From an uncultured Prevotellaceae bacterium (GTDB lineage Bacteria; Bacteroidota; Bacteroidia; Bacteroidales; Bacteroidaceae), in contig CAMHNI010000012.1 of the NCBI GenBank assembly GCA_946186505.1, positions 1 to 64,000 of the forward strand: a DNA stretch of 64,000 nt, read 5' to 3'. A program made the translations under genes and the position numbers. Shown in pieces: positions 9,062 to 18,418 of the stretch. The number at the start of each line of letters is the position of its first letter. Within the stretch, counting starts at the first letter, position 1. The notes under the pieces were generated by a model. That model was not told the DNA's origin. It worked only from the letters and a program-made list of their open reading frames with translations, and made no database searches.

Positions 9062-10540
9062 TTATTGGAAAGAAGCCAGTCCCTTCTCTATTCTCTCCAG
9101 GAGGACATCGTCGCCGGCCTTGATGGCCCATTCCTTGGAACGGAGAAGGAATTTCTTCCCCTTTTCATAGTTTGGCTTATAGATATTGTTGGGCATGACA
9201 AAATAGCAGGCTAACCGGTATGTCGCATTTGCGTTGATATCGGCATAGCTGGAGTCGTTCAATTCCATGATGCGAGTAAAGAGTGCAACTGCCTTGTTGC
9301 TGGGACGGTCGGATTTCGGCATATAAAGGTCATCAATCTCAATACCTAAGAGTTTTTTTCTGTTGACGGAGGCAGAGTCAGAATACCAGCCATAGGTAAA
9401 GGCCATCTGGTAGATGGCTGGGATGTAGTTGGCGTTGCTCAGGCTGTCCATTAACTGCATGCCGGTTTGGAGGGAGTCAACATTGTCGCAATCCATCTGT
9501 TTGAGTGCTATCTGATACAAGTCCTCAACAGGTATATTCGGCGCTTCTTCCACTTCGCCGGTAGTGCCGCCGAGGAAGAAGGCGAGAGCACCAACGATGA
9601 TCATGCCCAAGAGGGATAGTGTGATGTATAGTGGTTTCTTTGACTTGACAGGAAACTGCTTCATGCGGGCGGCAACGGCCAGTTGCTGTGCCGTGGGACG
9701 GTCATTGGGATCGGGAGCCAGACAGGCGTGGATGAGCCGCTGGATGTCGGCAGATATTCCTGGTGCTTCAGGCATGGGGACTTTTTTCTCAACCTGTGCA
9801 TAGCCTCCCTCTTCACCGAAGGGGACATTGCCTGTAAGCAACTCGTGAAGTGTCGCGCCGAAAGCCCAGATGTCACTCTGTGGGATGGGCTCTATATCTT
9901 CCTGGAAGCGCTCAGGAGCCATATAAGCCAGCGTTCCGCTGTTCTCGTCGTCAAAGTAGAAACCGTGCTTGCCACCCTTTTTGCTGCTGATGCCGAAGTC
10001 GGTGATGGCATAGTTGTAAATGTCGTCTATCAGCACGTTACCCGGTTTGATGTCTTGATGGACAATGGGTGGAGTGCAGGCGTGCAGGTAGGCCAGGCCG
10101 GAAGCCACGTCCTCAATGTACTTCCAGATGTCGCAGTCTTTCTTCAGCTTGCCTATGAGCTTTTCGGAGGAGCCTTGACGGCAGTAGGGAAGAACGAGAT
10201 AGGGAATTTCCTCGAAGATGGAGTAGTTGGTGGGATGCAGCAGGTTGGTATGGTTGCAGTTGAACACAATCATGTACTCATCGCGGAAACGTTGCTCGCC
10301 TTCGATGTCGAGAGCATTCTTGGGCCGGTATATCTTGATGGCGACAATCAGACCCAATTCCTCAATCTGATCATCAGGCAGGTTCGGGGCTTCGTCTAAG
10401 CGTGAGCGGTCTTTTACGGTGTTGGCATCCAGTGCCAGCCACACGTCAGCCGTGCCACCGTCTGTACTTAACGGGCGCAATAGCTTGTAGTGGTTGTCAA
10501 ACAACTCACCAGTTTTTGCAAAATCTTCAATGTTTATCAT
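9062..10540 (-). CDS. Membrane Ser/Thr protein kinase (Hanks type) with periplasmic tail
   Basis: The cytoplasmic kinase domain covers about residues 16-290: VAIKIY contains the ATP-positioning Lys69, the catalytic loop is HQDIKPGN (Asp163, Asn168) and the Mg-binding motif is DFG (Asp181). The usual HRD Arg is Gln. A transmembrane segment lies at about 303-324, followed by a roughly 165-residue extracytoplasmic domain with Sel1/TPR-like helices. The paralogue at 11657-13075 has the same architecture and near-identical kinase core but a different extracytoplasmic domain, suggesting different ligands. Downstream of T6SS baseplate genes and near PP2C and FHA-like genes, it is likely part of phospho-regulation of the secretion system or of its ubiquitin-like module. 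Confidence 0.93.
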   Translation of the reverse strand: MINIEDFAKTGELFDNHYKLLRPLSTDGGTADVWLALDANTVKDRSRLDEAPNLPDDQIEELGLIVAIKIYRPKNALDIEGEQRFRDEYMIVFNCNHTNLLHPTNYSIFEEIPYLVLPYCRQGSSEKLIGKLKKDCDIWKYIEDVASGLAYLHACTPPIVHQDIKPGNVLIDDIYNYAITDFGISSKKGGKHGFYFDDENSGTLAYMAPERFQEDIEPIPQSDIWAFGATLHELLTGNVPFGEEGGYAQVEKKVPMPEAPGISADIQRLIHACLAPDPNDRPTAQQLAVAARMKQFPVKSKKPLYITLSLLGMIIVGALAFFLGGTTGEVEEAPNIPVEDLYQIALKQMDCDNVDSLQTGMQLMDSLSNANYIPAIYQMAFTYGWYSDSASVNRKKLLGIEIDDLYMPKSDRPSNKAVALFTRIMELNDSSYADINANATYRLACYFVMPNNIYKPNYEKGKKFLLRSKEWAIKAGDDVLLERIEKGLASFQ

Positions 10541-10554
10541 GTTTTACGTTGTTT

Positions 10555-11646
10555 TTATTTTCGTTTTTGCTTGATTTCTATGACAATGTTGCTGCCTTCT
10601 ATCGGGAGTCTTGTGAAGCGTTCGTTGCCGGGGTTCGGCAAAACCTCAATGACGATTTCATTGGGGTCGCAAGGTATCAGCTTGGGGCTGCCTCCAAACA
10701 ACTTGGCTCTCAATTTGGAAAAGAATGTGTCTTTTTTGAACTTTTGTAATGACTGCTGACACCAGTTGACGTTTCTTGGTATGATAACTTTCGTGGTGTT
10801 TGGCAGATTGATAATTTTGCGTTCTCCGTCTGCTCCAATTGTAAAAGACATCATTTTGGGGTTCTGGGGATAATAGGGATCATCCTCTTCTATGTCGTTC
10901 CCGAACTGAATGACATCAAAATAGTCCAGCATGTTTGTACCCTTCAGCCAGATCCTTGCGGTTCTTTTCTTTTCGGTCTCATTGGCTAAACATGTGATGT
11001 TGATGTAGCTGATTTTCCCGTCCTCGCTGAGGGCACGCTCTGCACGAATCCATTTCGTCTTACTTGTATTCTCTATTTTGTCTATGTTCCAATTCCCATC
11101 AAATGGTATGGGCTTCTGCAGGGTTTCCTCCTCGTCCCATTCTATAGCCTCTACTTTGTTGTCCAAGCTAAAAATGGTTGTAATTTTTTCACCTGCGTTG
11201 AAAGAGAAATGAGATGATATATCTTTTAAGTTAATAATAGATTCACAGTCGTCAATGTTCTTTAGGCACCGTTTGATGTTTGACTTGCTCTTATCTTCAT
11301 TCATCGATTTTTCGAAAAGAGCGATAGCTCCTCTGTAATCCTTGGCTTTCTTGGCTCTTAGACCCTTGTCAAAGGTTGTTAGTGGAGTCGGTTTCGGCTT
11401 TGGGCGCGGATTCTTGATGAGGTTCTCGCACTCCCTGATTTTTCTATCGCATTTTGCGATGTTTCCAGGGCTTTTGTCCATTATTTTGGAGAGTTGGAAA
11501 CACTGGATAGCATCCTTGTAATTTTCAACACTCATTTTCCTTATTCCCTGTTTGTAGCTCTCGTCACCGTTTTGTTGGGCGTGCATACAAGAGGGAACAA
11601 ACAATAAAAGTAATACAAAATAGAATAGGTACAAACTTTTCTTCAT
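10555..11646 (-). CDS. Secreted TPR plus BACON-like protein
   Basis: The 363-residue product starts with a signal peptide that may be a lipoprotein signal (FVPSC near residue 19). Two TPR-like units follow (GIRKMSVENYKDAIQCFQ and GLRAKKAKDYRGAIALFEK), then a BACON-like beta-sandwich (about 150-245; SKTKWIRAERALSEDGKIS and a KRTARIWLKG strand) and a further beta domain with many Pro. BACON modules are Bacteroidetes-specific Ig-like domains usually outside the cytoplasm. It is sandwiched between the two kinase genes (spacers of 10 and 14 bp), so it may interact with their periplasmic domains. No catalytic motif was seen. Confidence 0.65.
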   Translation of the reverse strand: MKKSLYLFYFVLLLLFVPSCMHAQQNGDESYKQGIRKMSVENYKDAIQCFQLSKIMDKSPGNIAKCDRKIRECENLIKNPRPKPKPTPLTTFDKGLRAKKAKDYRGAIALFEKSMNEDKSKSNIKRCLKNIDDCESIINLKDISSHFSFNAGEKITTIFSLDNKVEAIEWDEEETLQKPIPFDGNWNIDKIENTSKTKWIRAERALSEDGKISYINITCLANETEKKRTARIWLKGTNMLDYFDVIQFGNDIEEDDPYYPQNPKMMSFTIGADGERKIINLPNTTKVIIPRNVNWCQQSLQKFKKDTFFSKLRAKLFGGSPKLIPCDPNEIVIEVLPNPGNERFTRLPIEGSNIVIEIKQKRK

Positions 11647-11656
11647 ATTTTGTTTT

Positions 11657-13075
11657 CTATATTTTGTTCTTGATCCGATTTAGTTGCCTTGTCAGTTTTT
11701 CTGCGCGATTTCTGGCTTCCTCAGCTTTTGGCATACCTATCGGACCAACTTGTTGGAATTGGTTGGCCTGGTTCTCCAAACTGTCTTTCCAACGCTCGGA
11801 CATGGCAACGGCAGAATCTCTTCGCTGATTCATCTCGTTGACAAGTTTCTCAGACACATTGTTTAGGTGGCTGTCGTATAAGGTGTCAATCTGTTGAAGA
11901 ATAGCGATATACATCTCCTCTCCCAGGCACCCGTCGATCTTGTTGGACTCCTTGGTATCGTAAGCATCATATTTGTGGTTGTTGAGGTACTCATCCATCC
12001 GGAGGATTTGCTTGTCAATGTTCTTCAATATCGTTTTGACGATAGGGTCGTCATTGATTTCCGAATCATCCCCGTATTCTTCTGTAGTAGCATCCGGGCT
12101 GTTGAATACAAACGAGAGACAGGCAATCACAAGGAGCATTGCTGCGGCTATAGAGACGGCGGGAATAAAGGATTTTTCTGATAGAAACCTCTTTTTCTGG
12201 GCGGCCTCAATAAGCTGGCGGGCTGTCGGGCGTTTATGGGGATTTTTGTTCAGACAGGCACAGATGAGTTTCTGGATATTCACAGAAACGCTGTCTTTCG
12301 GGAATTTGATGCGTACCTTTCCGTCCGGCTGTGACTTTCCTCCATATTCTCCATAAGGGACTGTGCCTGTAATGATTTCATACAGGGTGGCACCAAATGC
12401 CCAGATGTCGCTTTGTGGTATTGGCTCATTATCTTCTTCAAAGCGTTCTGGAGCCATGTAGGCCAGAGTTCCGCTGTTCTCCTCGTCGTAGTAGCTTTCC
12501 TGTACGCCGCCTCTCTGCGCACTGATGCCGAAGTCGGTGATGGAATAATGGAGCGTGTCATCGAGCAGGATGTTGGCAGGCTTGATGTCCTGATGGATGA
12601 TTGGGGGAGTGAAGTGGTGGAGATAATCCAATCCTGATGCAACATCTTCAATATAGCTCCATAGTGTATCGTTATCCTTGTAGTTGCCTATCAGTTGTTC
12701 AGATGATCCTCTTTTGCAATAGGGGAGCACCAAGTATGGAATATCCTTGAATATGGAGAAATGGGTAGGGTGTATCAGGTTAGTGTGATGACAATTGTAC
12801 ACTATCATATATTCATCCCGGAACCGTTGCTCACCTTCTATGTCAAGCGCATTCTGGGGGCGATAGATTTTAATTGCTACAACTAACCCGATTCTCTCAT
12901 ATTCCCAATCCCGCAGATGCTTGATTGCAGAAAGCCTGCCCACATCTTTCACGGTGTTCGTGTCTAAGGCAAGCCAGACATCTGCAGTAGCTCCATCTAC
13001 GCTTAATGGGCGAATGAGATAATAATGACCATCAAATAGTTCGCCGTTTTTGGCGAAATTGACAATGTCAAACAT
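11657..13075 (-). CDS. Second membrane Ser/Thr protein kinase
   Basis: 472 residues with the same plan as the kinase at 9062-10540: kinase domain with VAIKIY, catalytic loop HQDIKPAN (again Gln instead of the HRD Arg), DFG and SGTLAYMAPERF activation-segment end; transmembrane helix at about 304-326; and an extracytoplasmic helical tail rich in charged residues, ending in a coiled-coil-like segment. The two kinases look like a tandem duplication with the BACON-type gene between them. The tail differs completely from that of its paralogue, so the two probably sense different signals. It begins 5 bp after the muramidase gene, implying coupled expression. Confidence 0.93.
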   Translation of the reverse strand: MFDIVNFAKNGELFDGHYYLIRPLSVDGATADVWLALDTNTVKDVGRLSAIKHLRDWEYERIGLVVAIKIYRPQNALDIEGEQRFRDEYMIVYNCHHTNLIHPTHFSIFKDIPYLVLPYCKRGSSEQLIGNYKDNDTLWSYIEDVASGLDYLHHFTPPIIHQDIKPANILLDDTLHYSITDFGISAQRGGVQESYYDEENSGTLAYMAPERFEEDNEPIPQSDIWAFGATLYEIITGTVPYGEYGGKSQPDGKVRIKFPKDSVSVNIQKLICACLNKNPHKRPTARQLIEAAQKKRFLSEKSFIPAVSIAAAMLLVIACLSFVFNSPDATTEEYGDDSEINDDPIVKTILKNIDKQILRMDEYLNNHKYDAYDTKESNKIDGCLGEEMYIAILQQIDTLYDSHLNNVSEKLVNEMNQRRDSAVAMSERWKDSLENQANQFQQVGPIGMPKAEEARNRAEKLTRQLNRIKNKI

Positions 13076-13080
13076 TATGC

Positions 13081-14241
13081 TTATTTAAGCTTTATCCTTT
13101 CTCCTTCGGTCAGTGTTGAAAACAAGTCCTTGTCGTTCATTTTTGCAAGGTTGGAAAGCCTGATACCGAATTGCTGCGATATGTTATAGAGTGTATCGCC
13201 AACTTTTGCCCGATAAAAGTCTTGGGCGCCAGTATATTTCTTCTTTTTCTTATCCAAGTAAATGATGTCGCCTTCGTTTACATTTGCCTCTGAGGCAATC
13301 TCGTTGAATTCCAGCAGATCCTGTTTGGAGATGTCGTATTTCATGGCAATGGACGAGAGTGTCATGCCAGGGTAGAGTATGGTGCAGCGTACATCGTTGA
13401 TATCTACTACCCAGCGTTTGATGGCATTACTGACGGTCTGTTCTTCTTCGGATTGCTCGTCTTCGTCTTGCTGGCAGGAGGCGTCGAATGTCGGTTTCCT
13501 GCCATTAGAGGCAGTGTGGGTGATGATGACTGTCTTACCGGCACGCAGTTTCACGCCGCCATTGATGGCATAGAGCCGATAGGAGTCAATGAAACCGATG
13601 AGTGCCGAGGCATAGTTCGTGGCTGTGGCATAGCCTGCCTTTTGCAGACCGATGGCCCAGCCGCGGTAGTCATAGACACTCTTCGAGAACAGACTGCGGT
13701 AGCGCCCGTTGTTTTTCAGGAACAGTGAATGGTCCCGGAACGATTCGGCAGCATTGCTATAGACGCGGAAACGGCTTTTCTGAGGTTCGTCATCCCATGC
13801 ATGGTAAACGGCTCCGTTCCAGCCGCCCATAGCCTTGATGCCAAAGTGGTTGTTGGAGTTGCGGGTCAGTCCGCTACGTCCTGCTCCAGATTCCAGAATG
13901 CCCTGTGCCAGTGTGATGCTGGCCGGAATGCCGAACTGCTTCTCTTGGTCAAGTGCAATCTGCTTGTACTGATTGATGTAGTTCTGAATATCGGACGAGG
14001 ATTGTGCGTGTGCAGTGGACACAACTATTGAGAGCAACAAAAACAGCCGGCCGATATGCTTGATGAAGTCAATCTTGATTTTTGGTAATTCCGGAATGTC
14101 TGGAATGAAATCTTTTCGTATCTCAGGTTTTAGTTTCCCTGCCATAATCTTCTTGCCTCGAATAATGGGACCATCCTTAAATTCGCTGCCAACCTTTTTG
14201 ATAAAGGTATTTCGAAGTTGAGTGGATTCAAAAACATCCAT
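13081..14241 (-). CDS. GH73-type peptidoglycan hydrolase with two LysM domains
   Basis: Predicted N-acetylglucosaminidase cutting peptidoglycan glycan strands. A cytoplasmic, Lys-rich N-terminal stretch of about 62 residues precedes a hydrophobic segment (about 63-80, FLLLSIVVSTAHAQ). The glucosaminidase domain follows (about 85-230, with AQGILESGAGRSGL carrying the catalytic Glu, then NNHFGIKAM). Two LysM peptidoglycan-binding domains are at about 283-340 and 343-386. The long N-terminal extension is unusual and could keep the enzyme anchored or tie it to a cytoplasmic partner. It lies 4 bp after tssF, so a role opening the cell wall for the secretion apparatus is the simplest idea; an effector role is an alternative. 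Confidence 0.88.
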   Translation of the reverse strand: MDVFESTQLRNTFIKKVGSEFKDGPIIRGKKIMAGKLKPEIRKDFIPDIPELPKIKIDFIKHIGRLFLLLSIVVSTAHAQSSSDIQNYINQYKQIALDQEKQFGIPASITLAQGILESGAGRSGLTRNSNNHFGIKAMGGWNGAVYHAWDDEPQKSRFRVYSNAAESFRDHSLFLKNNGRYRSLFSKSVYDYRGWAIGLQKAGYATATNYASALIGFIDSYRLYAINGGVKLRAGKTVIITHTASNGRKPTFDASCQQDEDEQSEEEQTVSNAIKRWVVDINDVRCTILYPGMTLSSIAMKYDISKQDLLEFNEIASEANVNEGDIIYLDKKKKKYTGAQDFYRAKVGDTLYNISQQFGIRLSNLAKMNDKDLFSTLTEGERIKLK

Positions 14242-14245
14242 ATCC

Positions 14246-16036
14246 TTATTCCTCTAAGTTCTTTAATGTAACTATGACAGGCATCGCAATGCAGGAACGA
14301 TTATGAATGCGCTGCTCAATCAGATGGTCGTAGGAAATGGAGCGGGCATGCTCATAGTTCTTGCGGTCACGGAACTCAATGTCAATGTACAATCCACGTT
14401 TCAGTGACGGTCCGCCGCCAGCTCCCTGGACAGACATCTTGATATAGATACGTCGGAACTCATCCTTCCCGAACTCTGCCAGCAGGTCTTTGCGCAGATA
14501 GGCGTCAATGTCCATGCGGGTGTAAAGACGGTCGTTGGTCAGGGCATAATAGCGCAGTTGTTCGTAGCGGTCGTCAACGCTGGCTTTGTCGGCACCTCCC
14601 ATTCCAGAGACAACAATCTCCACCTTCTGATCCAGTGCCGGATGCTTCCGGTTATCCATGATGGCTCCTGCGTAAGGCGCATTACCGATTTTCCCCATGG
14701 TTGTAATAAACGAAACCTTGACGGATGTGGTGGGAGGATACTGGTTCATGTTTTTCATGACGTAAGTGCCACTGTCAAACTTGAATTTCTGGTTTTGCAC
14801 ACCCACGCTCTTGCCCAGTCTGTTGATGGACTCGCGCAACTGTCGGAGTATCTCGCCGTCCTTAATGCCGTTATACTCAATGAAAGCATAGTAATCATCG
14901 ATGAAACGGTTGTACAGATGGCGGACATCGCGGTATAAGTCACCATTGTCGTAGCATTTCGCCTCGAAGTCGCGGACAAGTATCTCGTCGTTCTTCATGT
15001 TGAAGCCCTGCTTATGAGAAGCAGTACTCGTCTCCAGAATATGGAGGAAGTAGCTACCGTCTTGTTTTTGCAACTTGGCAATCGGCTGTGTCTGCGTCAG
15101 CGTGAGGGAACAGACGTCAATGTTGGTTACAGGCAAGATGTTGAGGGTTACCTTACAATCATCAGGCACTACGTAGCCTTCGGGGAAAACGAGGCGCAGC
15201 CAGAGGGTGCTGGACTGGAAGCAGTCGAGCACTTCGCTTTCAAGCCATTGCTGGAACTCGCGTGGGTAAGCCTTGGGCTTGAAAGTGTCACGGTCTTGCA
15301 TCTCATCAGTGATGTAAATGAGAGCAGCATCTCCCATATTTAATAGGTTCTCTTTCCAGTTCTCGACAAACGAGAAGAACTCGCCTGAAGACTGCTGGGC
15401 ATCAAAAGGCTCCACCATTTCGATATTTTCCATTTCTCGCATGGTTGAGAAGTCTATTTCCTGACTGTCAATACCGGCATAGATGTGTTCGGGTGTAATG
15501 CCGTTAGTACCGGTAACAAGCAGGGAGAGTCCGCAAAGGCAATCCACCTCTGTTGCTGTTTTGATGCCTACCCACAGTTGGTTGGTTCCGCTCATATTGA
15601 TCTTGATGGTCTTGCCGTCTTCGTACAGATAGTGATGGTTGAGCAGGTAAAGTCCGGAGTGAGGGATCAGGGCTGTATTAAAGATAGGTATATACGTGAG
15701 GGGTTGCTTTAACCCCTCGTGTTTGTAGGCAAATGTAGCCTCAGATCCCACACTGACCAATCCGCTGTCGCCACGGGCTTTCAGTAGAGGGTGCAACAGA
15801 CAGATAGCTGGCATGGCATCAACCTGCTGGCGAGGTATGAAGTCTGTACAGAAGCGTTCAACGAGCCTCTTTCCCATGTCATCGACGTAGTCCAGCACCT
15901 TCTGCACCTCACCGACCATGGCAACAAGCATCATCTTGGCGATGGGGTCCATCTCATGAAAATTGATGGGCTCTGCCGACAACTGCTGCAATACCTCTAC
16001 CGCCTCTTTGATTCTTTTCTCTAATTCTATGTCCAT
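14246..16036 (-). CDS. tssF: T6SS baseplate protein TssF
   Basis: TssF forms the wedge of the T6SS baseplate with TssE, TssG and TssK. The 596-residue length fits the family, as do the N-terminal helical region (FCTDFIPRQQVDAMPA, matching the FxPR...PA signature) and the long beta-rich body with TNQLWVGIKT. The order tssG-tssK-tssE-tssF with spacers of 8-10 bp or 4-bp overlaps supports the call. Sequence divergence from proteobacterial TssF is large, as expected for the Bacteroidetes subtype. Confidence 0.85.
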   Translation of the reverse strand: MDIELEKRIKEAVEVLQQLSAEPINFHEMDPIAKMMLVAMVGEVQKVLDYVDDMGKRLVERFCTDFIPRQQVDAMPAICLLHPLLKARGDSGLVSVGSEATFAYKHEGLKQPLTYIPIFNTALIPHSGLYLLNHHYLYEDGKTIKINMSGTNQLWVGIKTATEVDCLCGLSLLVTGTNGITPEHIYAGIDSQEIDFSTMREMENIEMVEPFDAQQSSGEFFSFVENWKENLLNMGDAALIYITDEMQDRDTFKPKAYPREFQQWLESEVLDCFQSSTLWLRLVFPEGYVVPDDCKVTLNILPVTNIDVCSLTLTQTQPIAKLQKQDGSYFLHILETSTASHKQGFNMKNDEILVRDFEAKCYDNGDLYRDVRHLYNRFIDDYYAFIEYNGIKDGEILRQLRESINRLGKSVGVQNQKFKFDSGTYVMKNMNQYPPTTSVKVSFITTMGKIGNAPYAGAIMDNRKHPALDQKVEIVVSGMGGADKASVDDRYEQLRYYALTNDRLYTRMDIDAYLRKDLLAEFGKDEFRRIYIKMSVQGAGGGPSLKRGLYIDIEFRDRKNYEHARSISYDHLIEQRIHNRSCIAMPVIVTLKNLEE

Positions 16037-16046
16037 AGCAGTCTTT

Positions 16047-16541
16047 TTATCTGAAACGTTTCACGGTGGGTTCAACCAGGAACACCACATTCTTTCTGTA
16101 TGGCTGGAGCGTTCCCAGCCCGTCGTCGAGTTGCCCTTCCACGACAACGTTCACCTCGTATTTGGATGCTGTCTTCTTCCTGCGCAGAGGCCGGTCAACG
16201 GCAGTGCTTAAGACAATGGATACTGCAACATTTTTCAGCATAGGCTCGTAGGTGGCCAGACTGTTGCGAATGCTGTCCTCGCATTCCTTCTTGGTAACCT
16301 CGTTCTGCAATCCCTTCGCAACCCGCCCTAACTGGCTGTTGTTGAACTCACGGTAATGCACATTGGAGAATTCATGGTTCCAGTATTCGAAGCCAAAGTC
16401 AGGATCGGCAGCGAAACTGCCCCGTGGCGTAAACACAACAAGTTCCACCAGGTTGTCAAGCATTCTGATGTGGTCGTTGATGTCGCGGAGGATGGATGCT
16501 CCCGAATTCTGAAATACGAGAGGTGTACTGATGAAACTCAT
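16047..16541 (-). CDS. tssE: T6SS baseplate protein TssE (gp25-like)
   Basis: 164-residue GPW/gp25-family protein that connects the T6SS baseplate to the sheath. The typical N-terminal helix (GASILRDINDHIRMLDNLVELVVFTPRG) is followed by ADPDFGFEYW, the gp25 region containing the loop that initiates sheath polymerisation. A conserved basic segment (DRPLRRKKTASKYEV) lies further on. It overlaps the upstream tssK by 4 bp (ATGA), so the two are translationally coupled. Confidence 0.9.
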   Translation of the reverse strand: MSFISTPLVFQNSGASILRDINDHIRMLDNLVELVVFTPRGSFAADPDFGFEYWNHEFSNVHYREFNNSQLGRVAKGLQNEVTKKECEDSIRNSLATYEPMLKNVAVSIVLSTAVDRPLRRKKTASKYEVNVVVEGQLDDGLGTLQPYRKNVVFLVEPTVKRFR

Positions 16542-17515
16542 ATCTTCTTACCGTCCCAAAATCTGCGAGTGTCAACCTTTGGCTTTGGTGGCTCAACCTT
16601 CTGAGGCTCGGGAGCCTGTACCTGTAAGAGGCTGAACTTATCTATTTTCTCGCTAATTGAATAGCAGATGCCAAGTCCCTGTTTGATACGCAGATAAGCT
16701 ATTTTATAGTTGTATGGTGCATGTACATGGTTACGGAAAGTTTCGGCATCTTCCAATGCCAGTGCTTCGTCCATGTCGCAAGCTAAGGTAAAAGCGGCGA
16801 CAACCTGCTGGACGCATGACTGCAGGCGCATCGGTGTCATCTCTTCATGTTCGGTATTAGCCGTGATCAACATCTGCTGTACAACGGGCCAGTAGATGCT
16901 GATGGCTTTCTGTGCGCCGCCGTTTGCCTGTTGGCGTGTCTTCTCGTTGATGCTTCTCAGCAGGTCGATAAACTGCGCGTGGAGTTCTTCGAACTTGGGG
17001 TGCGATGAGAGGTACAGGCATGGTGGGACGAAACTCGTGTTGTCCTCACGCCAGCCGTTGTCGTTGACAATCCGTCCTATCGGCATCGCATTGTCGGGCA
17101 GTGCAACGTTCGGGGCAATGAGTGAGAAGACAAAAACGGGTGTCTTGTAGCCCTCGTCGTTTTCTTGCCATGCGTCAGGTTTTAAGGCAATGGCCAGAAT
17201 ATATTCCTTGACATCGTCCTGATGTGGTATTTGTACACGTGTATCAAACGAATTGGTGAATTTTGTGTCAAACTCCGTGTCGATGATTTGTCCGCCACGG
17301 GTGATGGCCAGACATGACAAGGCTTCGACATCGACAAACCCTTTGTTGACGCTGAGTGACAAGTGGAACGGTCGTGCTGAGGGGAAAAGGCCGAAACGTC
17401 CGGCAGCTGCCAAAGTCATAGCCTGGCTGATGGTTTCGTCGGCATAGCGGTCAGCCGTCTTCAGCACCTCGTCTGTCAGGCGCATTCCTTTTTTCCAGTT
17501 TATTCTTTTAAGCAT
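16538..17515 (-). CDS. tssK: T6SS baseplate protein TssK
   Basis: TssK links the baseplate to the membrane complex. This 325-residue version is shorter than proteobacterial TssK (about 440) and resembles the Bacteroidetes form, starting MLKRINWKKGMRLTDEVL and carrying a beta-sandwich shoulder region (LSCLAITRGGQIID) and PPCLYLSS before a helical C-terminal half. The end is Pro/Lys-rich. Assignment rests on the INWKKG start, overall pattern and its place between tssG and tssE. Confidence 0.82.
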   Translation of the reverse strand: MLKRINWKKGMRLTDEVLKTADRYADETISQAMTLAAAGRFGLFPSARPFHLSLSVNKGFVDVEALSCLAITRGGQIIDTEFDTKFTNSFDTRVQIPHQDDVKEYILAIALKPDAWQENDEGYKTPVFVFSLIAPNVALPDNAMPIGRIVNDNGWREDNTSFVPPCLYLSSHPKFEELHAQFIDLLRSINEKTRQQANGGAQKAISIYWPVVQQMLITANTEHEEMTPMRLQSCVQQVVAAFTLACDMDEALALEDAETFRNHVHAPYNYKIAYLRIKQGLGICYSISEKIDKFSLLQVQAPEPQKVEPPKPKVDTRRFWDGKKI

Positions 17516-17523
17516 AGTAGTAC

Positions 17524-18408
17524 TTATATATTTGCATTATAATTCAGGTAGTTTCTATTCATGTCATCACCAAGCCGTAAAGGAGGCTCGTCATGACAGA
17601 TGTTGAAGTGCAGTTCCTCTTCGACAGAGAGGAAAAAGTCTTTGACAAACACACGCAGTTCTTCAATCTCGTCGATGAATTTCAATAATCCTCCGTTACA
17701 GGCTTCGTCAGACCAGTAGTGGATGTCATAGACTGTTACCAGGTCGTCAAACGTGTTGCCGACATAACCGTCGCCTAAATCCATGTCAAGTTGGTTCTGG
17801 TAGCGGGACTCCTCGTCCGTGAAACTGATCGTTTCATGGCTGATTTCGATGCTCATTCCTTCTTCCATGAACAGCTTGCGTAGCAGTAGCGTCAGCAGCG
17901 TCTTGTTGCCACGGATTACCTTGCACTGGGGTAGGAAGGGAATTAGCTGGCAGATGAAACGGTTGTTGCGTTGCTGTTCAGTAAGACTGTCACCGATAAT
18001 CTGCTGCATGATGATGTCTTCTTCGGCAAACACTTCAGTGCGTTTTCTCACTTGGGTACGCAGCCAGATGAGCAGAATGTCGATAGGCGCAAAGAATCGG
18101 TAAGCATCCTCAATTTCCTCTTTCTGCTCTTCCAACTGCTGTGCAAAGCGCTCTTTCTCTTCGTACTTGGGCAGGTTGTCGAAGCGGTCAATGGGATGGA
18201 ACATATACTCGGGCAACGAGTTGTAGATGCTGTTCCGGCCAACGGTGAGCAGGATGCTGTCATCTGTCAGTGAGCTCATCTCAATGACATCCTTGTAAGT
18301 GTTGCGTTTGTGCAACCCCCGTAAAGCCACCTTGCAGGAGGCTTTCGGCAGGTAGTCAATGAGCAGTTCGGCGTTGATGTCGCCTGGTAGTAATTGCGGA
18401 GGAATCAT
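17524..18408 (-). CDS. tssG: T6SS baseplate protein TssG
   Basis: 294-residue protein with features of Bacteroidetes TssG: an N-terminal segment (PPQLLPGDINAELLIDYLPKA), a YMFHPIDRFDNLP motif, a long central helix with FFAPIDILLIWLRTQV, and a LIPFLPQCKVIRGN block resembling the gp53-like TssG core. It pairs with TssF in the baseplate wedge. It begins 10 bp after the E1-like gene, so the ubiquitin-like module and baseplate genes are one transcriptional unit. Confidence 0.8.
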   Translation of the reverse strand: MIPPQLLPGDINAELLIDYLPKASCKVALRGLHKRNTYKDVIEMSSLTDDSILLTVGRNSIYNSLPEYMFHPIDRFDNLPKYEEKERFAQQLEEQKEEIEDAYRFFAPIDILLIWLRTQVRKRTEVFAEEDIIMQQIIGDSLTEQQRNNRFICQLIPFLPQCKVIRGNKTLLTLLLRKLFMEEGMSIEISHETISFTDEESRYQNQLDMDLGDGYVGNTFDDLVTVYDIHYWSDEACNGGLLKFIDEIEELRVFVKDFFLSVEEELHFNICHDEPPLRLGDDMNRNYLNYNANI

Positions 18409-18418
18409 AGTTCAGTGA

